Shown here piece by piece: positions 20,098-28,840 of a stretch of DNA of 64,000 nucleotides (its first letter is position 1; each line of letters opens with the position of its first letter). Source of the stretch: Pikeienuella litoralis (GTDB taxonomy: Bacteria; Pseudomonadota; Alphaproteobacteria; Rhodobacterales; Rhodobacteraceae); NCBI RefSeq assembly GCF_037646705.1, contig NZ_JBBHER010000007.1:62001-126000 (forward strand). The letters run 5' to 3'. A program made the position numbers and the translations under genes. The notes beneath the pieces are model-generated. The model saw nothing but the letters and a program-made list of their open reading frames with translations. It had not been told where the DNA came from and searched no databases.

Positions 20098-21594
20098 ATG
20101 AACATTGAAACGCCCCGCGCCTCGCGGCACGCCGCGCTTGGCCGAATTTCGGACCGGCGCCTGTTGCGCAGCCTCGGCTATATCGACGATCGCTGGGTGG
20201 CGGCCGCCGACGCCGCCGATTTCGTGGTGACCGATCCGGCCTCGGGCGCGTTGCTCGGGCGGGTCGCGCGGCTTGGCGCGGCGGAGGCGGACGCCGCCAT
20301 CGCCGCCGCCGTCGCCGCCTTCCCGCCCTGGCGGGACCGCCCGCCTCAGGAGCGGGCGCGCATTCTGCGGCGCTGGGGGGAGCTCATGCTCGAGGCCCGC
20401 GAGGATCTGGCGCTGATCATGACGCTGGAGCAGGGCAAGCCGCTGGCCGAGAGCCGCGGCGAGATCGACTACGCCGCCTCCTTTTTCGACTGGTATGCGG
20501 ACGAGACGCGGCGCATCAACGTCGAAAGCGTCACGAGCCATCTGCCCGGCGCCGAGATGATCCTGCGGCGCGAAGCTCTGGGCCCGGTCGGCGTGGTCAC
20601 CCCGTGGAATTTTCCGTCGGCGATGATCGCGCGGAAGGTCGCGGCGGCGCTGGCCGCGGGCTGCACCGTGGTCGCGCATCCCTCCTCCGAGACGCCGCTT
20701 TCCGCCCTGGCGCTGGCCGAGCTGGCCGGGCGCGCCGGGGTTCCGGCCGGCGTCTTCAACGTGCTGACCGGGGACGCCGCGCCCCTTGTCGGCGCCCTCT
20801 GCGCCGACCCCCGGCTCAGGGGCATGTCCTTCACCGGGTCGACCGCGATCGGCCGGCTGATCGCGGCTGAGTGCGCGCCGACCATGAAACGCCTGGTGAT
20901 GGAGCTTGGCGGGCACGCGCCACTGATGATTTTCGCCGACGCCGACCTCGATAAAGCCGTCGATATCGCGATGGACGCCAAATTCGCCACCTCCGGGCAG
21001 GATTGCCTCGCGGCGAACCGGATCTATGTCGAGCGCCCGATCCTCGAGCGGTTCACCAAAGCCTTCGGCGCGCGCATCGCCGCGCTCCGCGTCGGCCCCG
21101 GCGTCGAACCTGCGAGCGAGATCGGCCCGCTCATGCACCGGCGCGCGCTGGAAAAGGTCGCGGCGCAGGTCCGGGATGCGGTCGCCAAGGGGGCGCGGGT
21201 CGTCGCCGGGGGCGCGATCGACGCCGCGATGCCGCTCGCCTACCGGCCCACATTGCTGGTCGACATCCCGGAGGACGCGTCGATCCTGAGGGAGGAGACC
21301 TTCGGGCCGGTCGCCGCCGTCATGCCGTTCGACACGGAGGCGGAGGTGATCGGGCGCGCCAATGACACGGAATACGGGCTCATCGCCTATGTCGTGACCC
21401 GCGACGGCGTGCGCCAGCTCCGGCTCTCGCGCGCGCTCGATTTCGGGTTGATCGCGATCAACCGGGTCAAGATCACCGGCGGGCCCTTGCCCTTCGGGGG
21501 CTGGAAACAATCCGGCCTCGGGCGCGAGGGCGCGCGCCAGGGGCTCGAAGCCTTCACCGAGCTGAAATGCGTCTGCGTCGACACCGCCGCCTGA
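20098..21594 (+). CDS. doeC: Aldehyde dehydrogenase DoeC-like (aspartate semialdehyde to aspartate)
   Basis: A 498-residue NAD(P)-dependent aldehyde dehydrogenase of the succinate-semialdehyde dehydrogenase branch. Visible are the cofactor-site VTPWNFPSAMIARKVAAALA and FTGSTAIGR, the catalytic Glu in MELGGHAPLM, the nucleophilic Cys in SGQDCLAANRIYV, and EETFGPVAAVMPFD. In ectoine degradation this enzyme oxidises aspartate semialdehyde, formed by the aminotransferase encoded next, to aspartate. An alternative is plain succinate-semialdehyde dehydrogenase; context favours DoeC. The start at 20098 has CGGAG 9 nt upstream. Confidence 0.82.
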   Translation: MNIETPRASRHAALGRISDRRLLRSLGYIDDRWVAAADAADFVVTDPASGALLGRVARLGAAEADAAIAAAVAAFPPWRDRPPQERARILRRWGELMLEAREDLALIMTLEQGKPLAESRGEIDYAASFFDWYADETRRINVESVTSHLPGAEMILRREALGPVGVVTPWNFPSAMIARKVAAALAAGCTVVAHPSSETPLSALALAELAGRAGVPAGVFNVLTGDAAPLVGALCADPRLRGMSFTGSTAIGRLIAAECAPTMKRLVMELGGHAPLMIFADADLDKAVDIAMDAKFATSGQDCLAANRIYVERPILERFTKAFGARIAALRVGPGVEPASEIGPLMHRRALEKVAAQVRDAVAKGARVVAGGAIDAAMPLAYRPTLLVDIPEDASILREETFGPVAAVMPFDTEAEVIGRANDTEYGLIAYVVTRDGVRQLRLSRALDFGLIAINRVKITGGPLPFGGWKQSGLGREGARQGLEAFTELKCVCVDTAA

Positions 21595-21627
21595 CGCGCG
21601 AACACATGGGACCAAAAGGAGACTGCG

Positions 21628-23007
21628 ATGCTGGACCGGGACGACAATGAACTGAACGCGTGGGATCGGGATCACTTCTTCCACCCCTCGACCCCGAGCG
21701 GCCAGCATGCGCGCGGCGAAAGCCCGCGCCGGGTCATCACCGGCGGCGAGGGCGTCTACATCGTTGACAGCGAAGGCGGGCGCAGCCTCGACGGTTTCGC
21801 CGGGCTTTACTGCGTGAATGTCGGCTACGGCCGCACGGAGATCGCCGACGCGATCTCGAAGCAGGCGCATGAGCTGGCCTATTTCCATTCCTATGTCGGG
21901 CATGGAACCGAGGCCAGCATCACCCTCGCGCATATGATCATCGAGCGCGCGCCGGAGCATATGTCGCGGGTCTTCTTCGGCCTCGGCGGCTCCGACGCGA
22001 ACGAGACCAACATCAAGCTGGTCTGGTATTACAACAACATTCTCGGCCGGCCCGAGAAGAAGAAGATCATATCGCGCTGGCGCGGCTATCATGGCTCCGG
22101 CGTGATGACCGGCTCCCTGACCGGATTGTCGCATTATCACGAATGTTTCGACCTGCCGCGCGCGCCGATCATGCACACCGAGGCGCCGTATTACTTCCGC
22201 CGCGAAGACCGCGGCATGAGCGAGGAGCAGTTCAGCGCCCATTGCGCGGCGAAGCTGGAGCAGTTGATCCTCGCCCAGGGGCCGGAGACCGTCGCCGCCT
22301 TCATCGGCGAGCCGATTCTCGGCACCGGCGGCCTCGTTCCGCCGCCGAAGGGCTATTGGGCGGCGATCCAGAAGGTCCTGAACAAATACGATGTGCTGCT
22401 GATCGCCGATGAAGTCGTCACCGGGTTCGGCCGCCTCGGCTCGATGTTCGGCTCGCCGCATTACGGGATGAAGCCCGATCTCATCACCATCGCCAAGGGC
22501 CTGACCTCGGCCTATGCGCCGCTCTCCGGCTCGATCCTGTCCAAAGACATGTGGGATGTCGTGGTGCAGGGCGCGGACCGGCTGGGGGAGATGGGCCATG
22601 GCTGGACCTATTCGGCGCATCCGCTCTGCGCCGCCGCCGGCGTCGCCAACCTGAAACTGATCGACGAGCTGGATCTGGTCAGGAACGCGGCGGAGGTCGG
22701 CGCCTACCTGAACGCATCATTGGCCGAGGCGATGGCGGATCATCCGAATGTCGGCGAGGTGCGCGGCGAAGGGCTGATGGCCGCCGTCGAATTCGTGGAG
22801 GACAGGGACGATCGCCGCTTTTTCGACCCGAAACGCGGGGTCGGCAAGGCGATCTCGGCCGAGCTGCTGAAGCGCGGCGTGATCGGGCGGGGCATGCCGC
22901 AAGGAGACATCCTCGGCTTCGCGCCGCCGCTCTGCATCACGCGCGAAGAGGTGGATATCCTCGTCTCCGCGACGAAAGAGGCTGTGAACGCCGTCCTTCC
23001 ACGCTGA
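21628..23007 (+). CDS. doeD: Class III aminotransferase DoeD-like (diaminobutyrate transaminase)
   Basis: 459 residues with fold-type I class III features. The cofactor aspartate is in LLIADEVVTGFGRLGSM and the PLP lysine is in ITIAKGLTSAYAPLSGSI. The N-terminal segment holds SLDGFAGLYCVNVGYGR, and YHGSGVMTGSLTGL supplies phosphate-binding residues. In the Doe pathway it converts L-2,4-diaminobutyrate to aspartate semialdehyde. AAGGAG precedes the ATG by 7 nt. It follows doeC after 33 nt and faces doeB across a short gap with an inverted repeat. Family members also use omega-amino acids, so the assignment rests on neighbours. Confidence 0.82.
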   Translation: MLDRDDNELNAWDRDHFFHPSTPSGQHARGESPRRVITGGEGVYIVDSEGGRSLDGFAGLYCVNVGYGRTEIADAISKQAHELAYFHSYVGHGTEASITLAHMIIERAPEHMSRVFFGLGGSDANETNIKLVWYYNNILGRPEKKKIISRWRGYHGSGVMTGSLTGLSHYHECFDLPRAPIMHTEAPYYFRREDRGMSEEQFSAHCAAKLEQLILAQGPETVAAFIGEPILGTGGLVPPPKGYWAAIQKVLNKYDVLLIADEVVTGFGRLGSMFGSPHYGMKPDLITIAKGLTSAYAPLSGSILSKDMWDVVVQGADRLGEMGHGWTYSAHPLCAAAGVANLKLIDELDLVRNAAEVGAYLNASLAEAMADHPNVGEVRGEGLMAAVEFVEDRDDRRFFDPKRGVGKAISAELLKRGVIGRGMPQGDILGFAPPLCITREEVDILVSATKEAVNAVLPR

Positions 23008-23020
23008 GGCGGTGCGGCGG

Positions 23021-23051
23021 GCCGGGCGCGTGTCTCGGCGCCCCGCCCGGC
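23021..23051. terminator. Convergent terminator-like hairpin between doeD and doeB
   Basis: Arms GCCGGGCG (23021-23028) and CGCCCGGC (23044-23051) fill the 47-nt gap between two convergent operons. It could end transcription from both sides. No T tract is seen on either strand. Confidence 0.5.
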
Positions 23052-23054
23052 GCG

Positions 23055-24050
23055 TCAGCCGCCCTCGACCGCCACCACCGCGACGCAATCGCCCATCTGC
23101 ACGAGCCCGGGAACATGGCGCGCCGCCAGAACGCCGGAGCGGCGGGCGTGAACCGGGATGGCGGCCTCGCCGCTCCGATCCACCGGCCAGAGGCGGGCGA
23201 GGGGCTGGCCTTCCGCCACCCTGCCGCCGAGATCGATCATCGGCTCCAGCAGCGCGGCCCGTTCGCAGAAGACGAAGCACCGCTCATCCGGCATATCGAG
23301 CATGACCGAGGGCGCGCGCTCGGGCGCGCCGCTCAGGATTCCGGCGTGAATCAGGAGATTGCGCGCGCCCTTCCGGGCGATGGCGACGGAGGCGGCGGTC
23401 GAGGTTCCGCCGCCGCCGAGTTCGGTCGTGACGAACACCTTTCCCTGCCTCTCGACCTCGGTGTCGAACATGCCGCGATTGTCGATCTCCAGCATCCGCA
23501 TCGAATAGGGGGCGTTGAACGCCGCCATCGCCGCCATGCAGGCGGCCTCCTGTTTCTTGTCGGGCAGAATATGGGCGGCGGCGAAGGGCAGAAAATCGAG
23601 CGTGCGCCCGCCCGAATGATAGTCGAGCACGATATCGGCCATCGGCGTCAGCCGGGTGGCGATGAAATGCGCGATCTTCTGCGTCGCCGCGCCGCCCGCA
23701 TCCCCGGGAAAGGCGCGGTTCAGGTTGCCGCCGTCGATCGGCGAACAGCGCCGCCCGGCGGCGAAGGCGGGGAGATTCATCATCGGCAGCAGGATCACCC
23801 GCCCGAAGATCCTTGCGGGATCGAGGGTCGCCGCCAGTTCCTGCAGGGCGATCGGGCCTTCATATTCATCGCCGTGATTGCCCCCGGTCAGCAGCGCCGT
23901 CGGCCCGTCGCCGCGGGCGATGACGCTGATCGGGATCATCACGGAGCCCCATGCGCTGTCATCGCGGCTATGCGGCAGGCGCAGGAAGCCATGATGGACT
24001 CCCTCCGCGTCGAGCGGAATCGTCGGGGTGATCGGGCTCTCCGTCATCAT
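23055..24050 (-). CDS. doeB: N-acetyl-L-2,4-diaminobutyrate deacetylase DoeB/EutE
   Basis: About 331 residues of the AstE/AspA zinc deacylase family. Zinc ligands are in TGGNHGDEYEGPIAL (His and Glu) and in VLDYHSGGRT (His); LNRAFPG supplies the substrate-binding arginine, and TTELGGGGTS the catalytic Glu region. A biotin/lipoyl-like C-terminal region follows (VHARRSGVLAARHVPGLVQM). DoeB removes acetate from N-alpha-acetyl-diaminobutyrate, the product of ectoine hydrolysis. The start is set at 24050, where ATG overlaps the doeA stop (ATGA); another ATG follows directly. The frame extends further up but runs into doeA. Confidence 0.88.
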   Translation of the reverse strand: MMTESPITPTIPLDAEGVHHGFLRLPHSRDDSAWGSVMIPISVIARGDGPTALLTGGNHGDEYEGPIALQELAATLDPARIFGRVILLPMMNLPAFAAGRRCSPIDGGNLNRAFPGDAGGAATQKIAHFIATRLTPMADIVLDYHSGGRTLDFLPFAAAHILPDKKQEAACMAAMAAFNAPYSMRMLEIDNRGMFDTEVERQGKVFVTTELGGGGTSTAASVAIARKGARNLLIHAGILSGAPERAPSVMLDMPDERCFVFCERAALLEPMIDLGGRVAEGQPLARLWPVDRSGEAAIPVHARRSGVLAARHVPGLVQMGDCVAVVAVEGG

Positions 24051-25225
24051 TTGACGAAGAGTTTCCGGGGCGTGGAGCAGAAGCACTCGACCCCGGTTTC
24101 GGTGATGAGGATCGGCTCGGTGATCTCGAGCCCGCCATCGTCGAGCCAGAGCGCGGGCATGAAATGGAAGGTCATGCCGGGTTCGAGCACCGTCTTGTCG
24201 CCGCGTCTAAAGGAGATCGTGCGCTCGCCCCAATCGGGCGGATAGCTGATCCCGATCGGATAGCCGCACCGGCTGTCCTTTTCGAAACCGGCCTTGTTCA
24301 GCGTCGCGTTGAAGGCGTTGGCGATGTCCTCTGCGAGGTTGCCGGGGCGCGCCTGCTCCAGCCCGGCCTCGATCGCGTCGAGCACCGCCGCTTCCGCATC
24401 GCGGTATTTCTGCGGCGCCTCGCCAAAAAAGAGGGTGCGCGATTGCGGGCAATGATAGCGCCGATGCGCGCCCGCGATCTCGAAAAAGGTCGCCTCATCG
24501 GGCTGCATGGGCCGGTCGTCCCATGTCAGGTGCGGCGCGGTCGCATCCATCCCCGAGGGGGTCATGGGCGCGATGGCCGGATAGTCGCCCCAGAAGCCAT
24601 GGGCGCCGCGAATGGAGGCCGAGTAGATCTCGGCGACAAGATCGTTCTTGCGCATCCCCGGCTCGGCCACGTTGAAAATATGCTCGTGGACCATCTCGAC
24701 GATGCATGCGGCGCGGCGCATGTATTCTATCTCTCGCTCGGATTTGACGGCGCGTTGCCAGTTGACCAGGCCGGTTGCGTCCTGAAACGAGACCTTCTTC
24801 ATCTGCGTGACAAGCGTCGCGTGCGCCCGGGCGGAATAATAGTAATTGTCCATCTCGACGCCGATGCGCGCCTTTTCGAGGCCCAGCCCGACAAGGAGGC
24901 GCGAGAGATCCTCCATCGGGTGCTTTTCCGGGTTCTGAACGTAACTGTCGTCATAGCCGTGGATGCAATCGTCCTCCATGAACACGGTGCGCCGCGCGCC
25001 CATCGCGTCCATGTCGCGGCCCCACCAGATCGGCTCGCCGTCCTGCTTCAGGATGACCGCCTGAAACGTGTAGAACGACCAGCCGTCATACCCCGACAGC
25101 CACGATATGTTGGAGGGGTCGCAGACGACGATCGCATCCAGCCCCTTGGCGGCCATGGCTGCGCGGGTCTTGTCGATCCGGCGCAAATATTCGCCACTGG
25201 TGAAATTCGCCTCAAATGTCGTCAT
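24047..25225 (-). CDS. doeA: Ectoine hydrolase DoeA/EutD (M24 family)
   Basis: A 392-residue protein of the creatinase/prolidase-like M24 fold. The N-terminal domain contains LDAIVVCDPSNISWLSGYDGWSF-like sequence, split here around the SNISWLSGYDG motif. The C-terminal pita-bread domain runs through FFEIAGAHRRYHCPQSRT, RCGYPIGISYPPDWGE and LEPGMTFHFMPALWLDDGGL. These motifs are typical of ectoine hydrolases, which open the ectoine ring to N-acetyl-diaminobutyrate. Translation is coupled to doeB. A 193-nt leader separates it from ehuA and holds a 10-bp perfect inverted repeat. With the Ehu transporter upstream the assignment is firm. Confidence 0.9.
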   Translation of the reverse strand: MTTFEANFTSGEYLRRIDKTRAAMAAKGLDAIVVCDPSNISWLSGYDGWSFYTFQAVILKQDGEPIWWGRDMDAMGARRTVFMEDDCIHGYDDSYVQNPEKHPMEDLSRLLVGLGLEKARIGVEMDNYYYSARAHATLVTQMKKVSFQDATGLVNWQRAVKSEREIEYMRRAACIVEMVHEHIFNVAEPGMRKNDLVAEIYSASIRGAHGFWGDYPAIAPMTPSGMDATAPHLTWDDRPMQPDEATFFEIAGAHRRYHCPQSRTLFFGEAPQKYRDAEAAVLDAIEAGLEQARPGNLAEDIANAFNATLNKAGFEKDSRCGYPIGISYPPDWGERTISFRRGDKTVLEPGMTFHFMPALWLDDGGLEITEPILITETGVECFCSTPRKLFVK

Positions 25226-25245
25226 ATGCGCCCTCTTTCACCCCC

Positions 25246-25280
25246 AATAGCGGCCGAAGACTCCGACTCGGGCCGCTATT
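25246..25280 (-). promoter_or_regulatory. Inverted repeat in doeA leader
   Basis: Perfect arms AATAGCGGCC (25246-25255) and GGCCGCTATT (25271-25280), separated by 15 nt, lie 21-55 nt upstream of the doeA start codon in the 193-nt space after ehuA. It may be an operator for the Lrp/AsnC regulator, or an mRNA hairpin that sets doeAB expression apart from ehu. The rest of the gap shows no gene. Confidence 0.5.
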
Positions 25281-25418
25281 CTTCAGCCTCTGAGGTGAAT
25301 GTATAAGCTACGGGCGATCAAAACGCCGTCAGAACCCGACCAAAGGATGGAGCGAGCCGACCATTCCGGCGCCGCCGCGCGCAGGACGGGCGCAAGGCGG
25401 CGGTCCGGTCTCTCCCGG

Positions 25419-26186
25419 CTAGAGAATGGCCTTGAGGAATTCGCGGGTGCGCTGCTCCTGCGGATCGGTGAAGATCTGCTCCGGCGGACCTTGCTCACAT
25501 ACCCGGCCGCCATCGAAAAAGCAGATCCGGTCCGACACCTCGCGCGCGAAACGCATCTCGTGCGTGACCAGAAGCATCGTCAGATCATGTTCGCGCGCGA
25601 GCTTGCCGATGGTCTCCAGCACCCCGTCGACAAGCTCGGGGTCGAGCGCTGAAGTCGGCTCGTCGAACAGCATGATCTTCGGGCGCATCGCGAGGGCGCG
25701 GGCGATGCCGACGCGCTGTTGCTGCCCGCCGGAAAGCTGGTGCGGATATTTCTTCGCGTGGTCGGTGAGATCCACGAGGTCGAGAAGCTCCATCGCCCGT
25801 TCGTGCGCCTCGCGCTTCGACATGCCCAGCACCGCCATCGGGGCCTCGGAGATGTTGCGCAGGACAGTCATGTGCGGAAAGAGGTTGAACTGCTGGAACA
25901 CCATGCCGAAAAGCTTGCGCATCTCGCGCAGATGCGTCTCGGACGCGGGAACGAGCTCGCCGCCCCGTTCTTCATGCCAGAGCGGCTTTCCCTGCACGCG
26001 GATGACGCCGCCCTGGATGGTTTCGAGCGTCATCAGGATACGAAGCACCGTGGACTTTCCCGACCCGGACGGGCCGATGATGGTGACCTTCTCGCCCGGC
26101 GCCACCTCGAAATCGAGACCGTCGATAACGACAAGATCGCCGAACTTCTTCATCACATTCCTGAAGCTGATGATCGGTTCCGTCAT
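25419..26186 (-). CDS. ehuA: Ectoine/hydroxyectoine ABC importer ATPase EhuA
   Basis: 255 residues, polar amino acid-type ATPase: Walker A GPSGSGKST, Q-loop MVFQQFNLFPH, signature LSGGQQQRVGIARAL, Walker B IMLFDEPTSALDP, H-loop LLVTHEMRFAREV. The start is the ATG at 26186 that overlaps the ehuD stop (ATGA); upstream sequence in frame belongs to ehuD. Gene order ehuB-ehuC-ehuD-ehuA followed by doeA and doeB fits the ectoine uptake locus known from Sinorhizobium. Confidence 0.88.
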   Translation of the reverse strand: MTEPIISFRNVMKKFGDLVVIDGLDFEVAPGEKVTIIGPSGSGKSTVLRILMTLETIQGGVIRVQGKPLWHEERGGELVPASETHLREMRKLFGMVFQQFNLFPHMTVLRNISEAPMAVLGMSKREAHERAMELLDLVDLTDHAKKYPHQLSGGQQQRVGIARALAMRPKIMLFDEPTSALDPELVDGVLETIGKLAREHDLTMLLVTHEMRFAREVSDRICFFDGGRVCEQGPPEQIFTDPQEQRTREFLKAIL

Positions 26187-26878
26187 TTCAGGGGCACCCC
26201 TGTTTTTGGCAGGCTTTTGTCGATGAATCGCACCGCCGCCGAAGCGATGAGGGTGAGAATGAGGTAGAGGCCGCCGACCATCGTGAACGGCACGAAATAG
26301 TCGAAGGTCTGGTCGCCGATGATCCTGGCCACGTTCAGCACCTCGAGCACGGTGATGACCGAGAGCACGGGCACATCCTTCATGATCGAAACGGCGTAAT
26401 TGCCGAGCGCGGGCACGATGCGCGGCACCGCCTGCGGCAGGATGATCCGGGTGAAGGTCCGCCAGCCGGTCAGATCGAGCGAGCGCGCCGCCTCCCGTTG
26501 CCCGCGCGGCACCGCGTCTATTCCCGCGCGGTAGCACTCCGACGTGTAGGCGCTGTACTGGATGCCGAGCGCGAGCGCGCCGGTGAGGAACGCGGGCAAG
26601 ACGACGCCATATTCCGGCAAGACATAGAAAAGGAAGAAAAGCTGCACCAGCAGCGGCGTATCCCGGAAAAACTCGACGACGAGGATCGTCGGATAGGAGA
26701 TGAAGGGCGATTTAGACTGCCGCAACACCGCGAACACGAGGCCGAGCGCGAGGGCGATGAAGAACCCCGCGAACGACGCCTGTATGGTGACCACAAGCCC
26801 GATCAGCAGCATCGGCAGGATCGAGATCGCGAAGGCGAGATCGCCATTCATCGCGTCCCATTCGTATCCGAACAACAT
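26183..26878 (-). CDS. ehuD: Ectoine/hydroxyectoine ABC importer permease EhuD
   Basis: About 231 residues, HisM/GlnP-type permease with five to six membrane segments (LAFAISILPMLLIGLVVTI at the start). The EAA loop is in SLDLTGWRTFTRIILPQAVP. The ATG at 26878 overlaps the ehuC stop by one base (TGATG); the long upstream extension in frame is an ehuC shadow. Forms the channel with EhuC. Confidence 0.87.
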   Translation of the reverse strand: MLFGYEWDAMNGDLAFAISILPMLLIGLVVTIQASFAGFFIALALGLVFAVLRQSKSPFISYPTILVVEFFRDTPLLVQLFFLFYVLPEYGVVLPAFLTGALALGIQYSAYTSECYRAGIDAVPRGQREAARSLDLTGWRTFTRIILPQAVPRIVPALGNYAVSIMKDVPVLSVITVLEVLNVARIIGDQTFDYFVPFTMVGGLYLILTLIASAAVRFIDKSLPKTGVPLK

Positions 26879-27549
26879 CAGCCGCGCGCCCCCCGCCAGC
26901 GCGTGACCCAGAATTCGAGGCCGCGCATCATCACCATGAGGACCAGCGCCATGCCGAAATACATGAGCAGGACCATGGTGTAGATCGTTGTGCTGTCTTG
27001 CGTGAAATTGCGGATCTGCTCGGCGCGAAACGTCAGATCGCCGAGGCTGATCAATGAGACGAGCGCGGTGTCCTTCAGGTTCTGAACCGCCAGATTGTTG
27101 AACGGAGGCATCATCTCGGGGATGGCCTGCGGCAGCGCGACCCGCCAGAGCGCCTGCCATGGGGTGAAGTTGAGCGCGCGCGCCGCCTCATGCTGCGCCG
27201 GGGAGACCGCCTGAAGCGCCCCCCGCACCACCTCGGCCCCATAAGCGCCGATATTGAGCCCGAGCGCGAGCACGCCGGCGGTCACCGGCGGCAGCCGCAG
27301 GTTGACCCCGATATAATCCCCGGCGATCGGCAGAGCGAAATAGAGCCAGAACAGCTGAACCAGAAGCGACGTGCCGCGGAAGATCTCGATATAGGCGACG
27401 CTGAGCCCCCGGATCGCCCAGCTCCGGGAGATCTTTCCGATCCCGGCCGCGAAGGAGAGGATGGCGCCGAGGATCGTGGACCAGACCGTGATCTGGACCG
27501 TGACCCAGGCGCCCTCCGACAGCGGCTTCAGATAATCGATCCACGTCAT
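26878..27549 (-). CDS. ehuC: Ectoine/hydroxyectoine ABC importer permease EhuC
   Basis: 223 residues, polar amino acid-type permease. Membrane segments begin with GAWVTVQITVWSTILGAILS. The EAA loop is ARALNFTPWQALWRVALPQA. Start MTWIDYLKPLSEGAW is typical of the family. It follows ehuB after a 94-nt gap that contains a perfect 10-bp hairpin, which probably lowers its expression relative to the binding protein. Confidence 0.87.
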   Translation of the reverse strand: MTWIDYLKPLSEGAWVTVQITVWSTILGAILSFAAGIGKISRSWAIRGLSVAYIEIFRGTSLLVQLFWLYFALPIAGDYIGVNLRLPPVTAGVLALGLNIGAYGAEVVRGALQAVSPAQHEAARALNFTPWQALWRVALPQAIPEMMPPFNNLAVQNLKDTALVSLISLGDLTFRAEQIRNFTQDSTTIYTMVLLMYFGMALVLMVMMRGLEFWVTRWRGARG

Positions 27550-27607
27550 GCGGAGTCGCTCCCCGAAGGCCCGGCGCCGTCCGCTCCGGGAGCCGCGGCG
27601 CCTCGTC

Positions 27608-27630
27608 CCGGGGCGGCGCGGCCGCCCCGG
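27608..27630 (-). terminator. Intercistronic hairpin between ehuB and ehuC
   Basis: Perfect arms CCGGGGCGGC (27608-27617) and GCCGCCCCGG (27621-27630) with loop GCG, 13 nt past the ehuB stop codon. Such hairpins behind binding-protein genes often protect the upstream mRNA or stop part of the transcripts. There is no T tract. Confidence 0.55.
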
Positions 27631-27643
27631 CTGTCAGGTCGAT

Positions 27644-28504
27644 TCACCCGCCCGCGCAGAGCTGCTGCGTGGTCACCTCCGACGAATGCTCGATGTCGGC
27701 GGTCGTGAAGCCGTATTCCTTGAGGATCTCGCTCCACGCGCTGGTCTTCTTGAACTCCACGAGCGCCTCGCTGACCGCGTCGCGCAGATCGGCCGAGTCC
27801 TGGTTGAAGGCGAACCCGCCCCAGCTCCTCACCGGCTTGCCGTCGATCACCGGATCCTTGAACGTGTCCACGACGGCGACCTTGTCGCTCTTGCCGGCGA
27901 GGCCGCTCGCGGTGAGGCTGGTCGCCGCGTAGGCGTCGGCGCGGCCGGTCGAGACCGTCGAGATCGCGTCGGCGTTGGTCGCGATGGTGACGATGTTGTC
28001 CTCCGACACGCCGAGATGCTGCAACATCTGCAACTGGTCCGCGCCGGCCATGACGGCGACCTTGCTGTCGCCCTCCTTGAAGTCGGTGAAGGCGTGAAGA
28101 TCCTTCGGATTGCCTTCCGCCACCAGAAGCCCCTCGCCATAGGAGGTGTTGGGCTCGGAATAGATCACCTTCGTGCAGCGCTCCGGCCGGATCGCGAGTT
28201 CGGCCGCGACCATGTCGAACCGATTCGCCTGCAGACCCGGGATCAGCGAGCTGAAATTCGTGACGATCCACTGGATGTCGTCGGACTCGATTCCGAGCCG
28301 CTCCAGAACCGCGCGGGCGACATCCGGGCCGGCGCCTTTCGCCTCTCCGCTCGGATCGACATAGCCGTAGGGAATCTCGTTCGCGACCGCGACGCGCACG
28401 AAGCCCCGGTCCTTGATGTCCTGCAAGCTCGCCGCCTGCGCGGCGGCGGCGCTCAGCGCGACAGCCCCGGCGGCGGCGACAAGACGTACCGATATGTTGA
28501 ACAT
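27644..28504 (-). CDS. ehuB: Ectoine/hydroxyectoine-binding protein EhuB
   Basis: About 286 residues. A Sec signal (LVAAAGAVALSAAAAQA, cleavage before ASLQ) is followed by a solute-binding domain of the polar amino acid type: LQDIKDRGFVRVAVANEIPY, then GYVDPSGEAKGAGPDVARAV and SLIPGLQANRFDMVAAELAI. EhuB captures ectoine in the periplasm. The ATG at 28504 is preferred over one 60 nt upstream, since GGGAG lies about 10 nt before it and the signal peptide begins here. First gene of the ehu-doe operon. Confidence 0.88.
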   Translation of the reverse strand: MFNISVRLVAAAGAVALSAAAAQAASLQDIKDRGFVRVAVANEIPYGYVDPSGEAKGAGPDVARAVLERLGIESDDIQWIVTNFSSLIPGLQANRFDMVAAELAIRPERCTKVIYSEPNTSYGEGLLVAEGNPKDLHAFTDFKEGDSKVAVMAGADQLQMLQHLGVSEDNIVTIATNADAISTVSTGRADAYAATSLTASGLAGKSDKVAVVDTFKDPVIDGKPVRSWGGFAFNQDSADLRDAVSEALVEFKKTSAWSEILKEYGFTTADIEHSSEVTTQQLCAGG

Positions 28505-28743
28505 GCTCCACTCCCTTTGTTTTTTATAATCCTTGTCGTCAGACAAACTGAAACAGACCTCCATCCAGCCGTCAACCCCAGGGATATTACCCTATAAATA
28601 CTTGTATATATGGGCCATTTACATACCTTAATTTCTTTTGATCAACTGGCGATCGAACTAATAAATAAAGCTCATGAAGCCAAAGGGAGAGGTTGACATT
28701 CAATACTCTTTATCCGCTCGAAAAAATTGAACGGCGTCAGGCG
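28505..28743 (-). promoter_or_regulatory. AT-rich promoter region of ehu-doe operon
   Basis: No gene is seen. The stretch is AT-rich compared with its surroundings and should hold the promoter of ehuB. Short inverted repeats are present: TTGTC-GTCA-GACAA at about 28532-28545 and AGGG-N6-CCCT at about 28580-28593. Either could be a regulator site. No consensus -35/-10 pair was clear. Confidence 0.4.
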
Positions 28744-28813
28744 CTCGCCCCGCCACGGGGGCGAGGGGCCGCGCCGACGAGCGGAGCGCCGCGCGCGGCG
28801 CCCGTCGGCGCGG
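28744..28813 (-). terminator. Tandem hairpins after acyl-CoA dehydrogenase gene
   Basis: Two perfect stems lie downstream of the stop codon at 28841: CCGCGCCGACG (28769-28779) with CGTCGGCGCGG (28803-28813), enclosing a further GC-rich stem, and CTCGCCCC (28744-28751) with GGGGCGAG (28758-28765). On the minus strand a run of six T follows about 15 nt later. Probable end of the upstream operon. Confidence 0.6.
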
Positions 28814-28840
28814 CGGACCAATGTCCGGATCGGCGCTTGC

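Noticed and set aside
20080..22620. 846-codon minus-strand frame opposite doeC and doeD
   Set aside because: The plus strand encodes complete dehydrogenase and aminotransferase with catalytic residues; the antisense translation has none.
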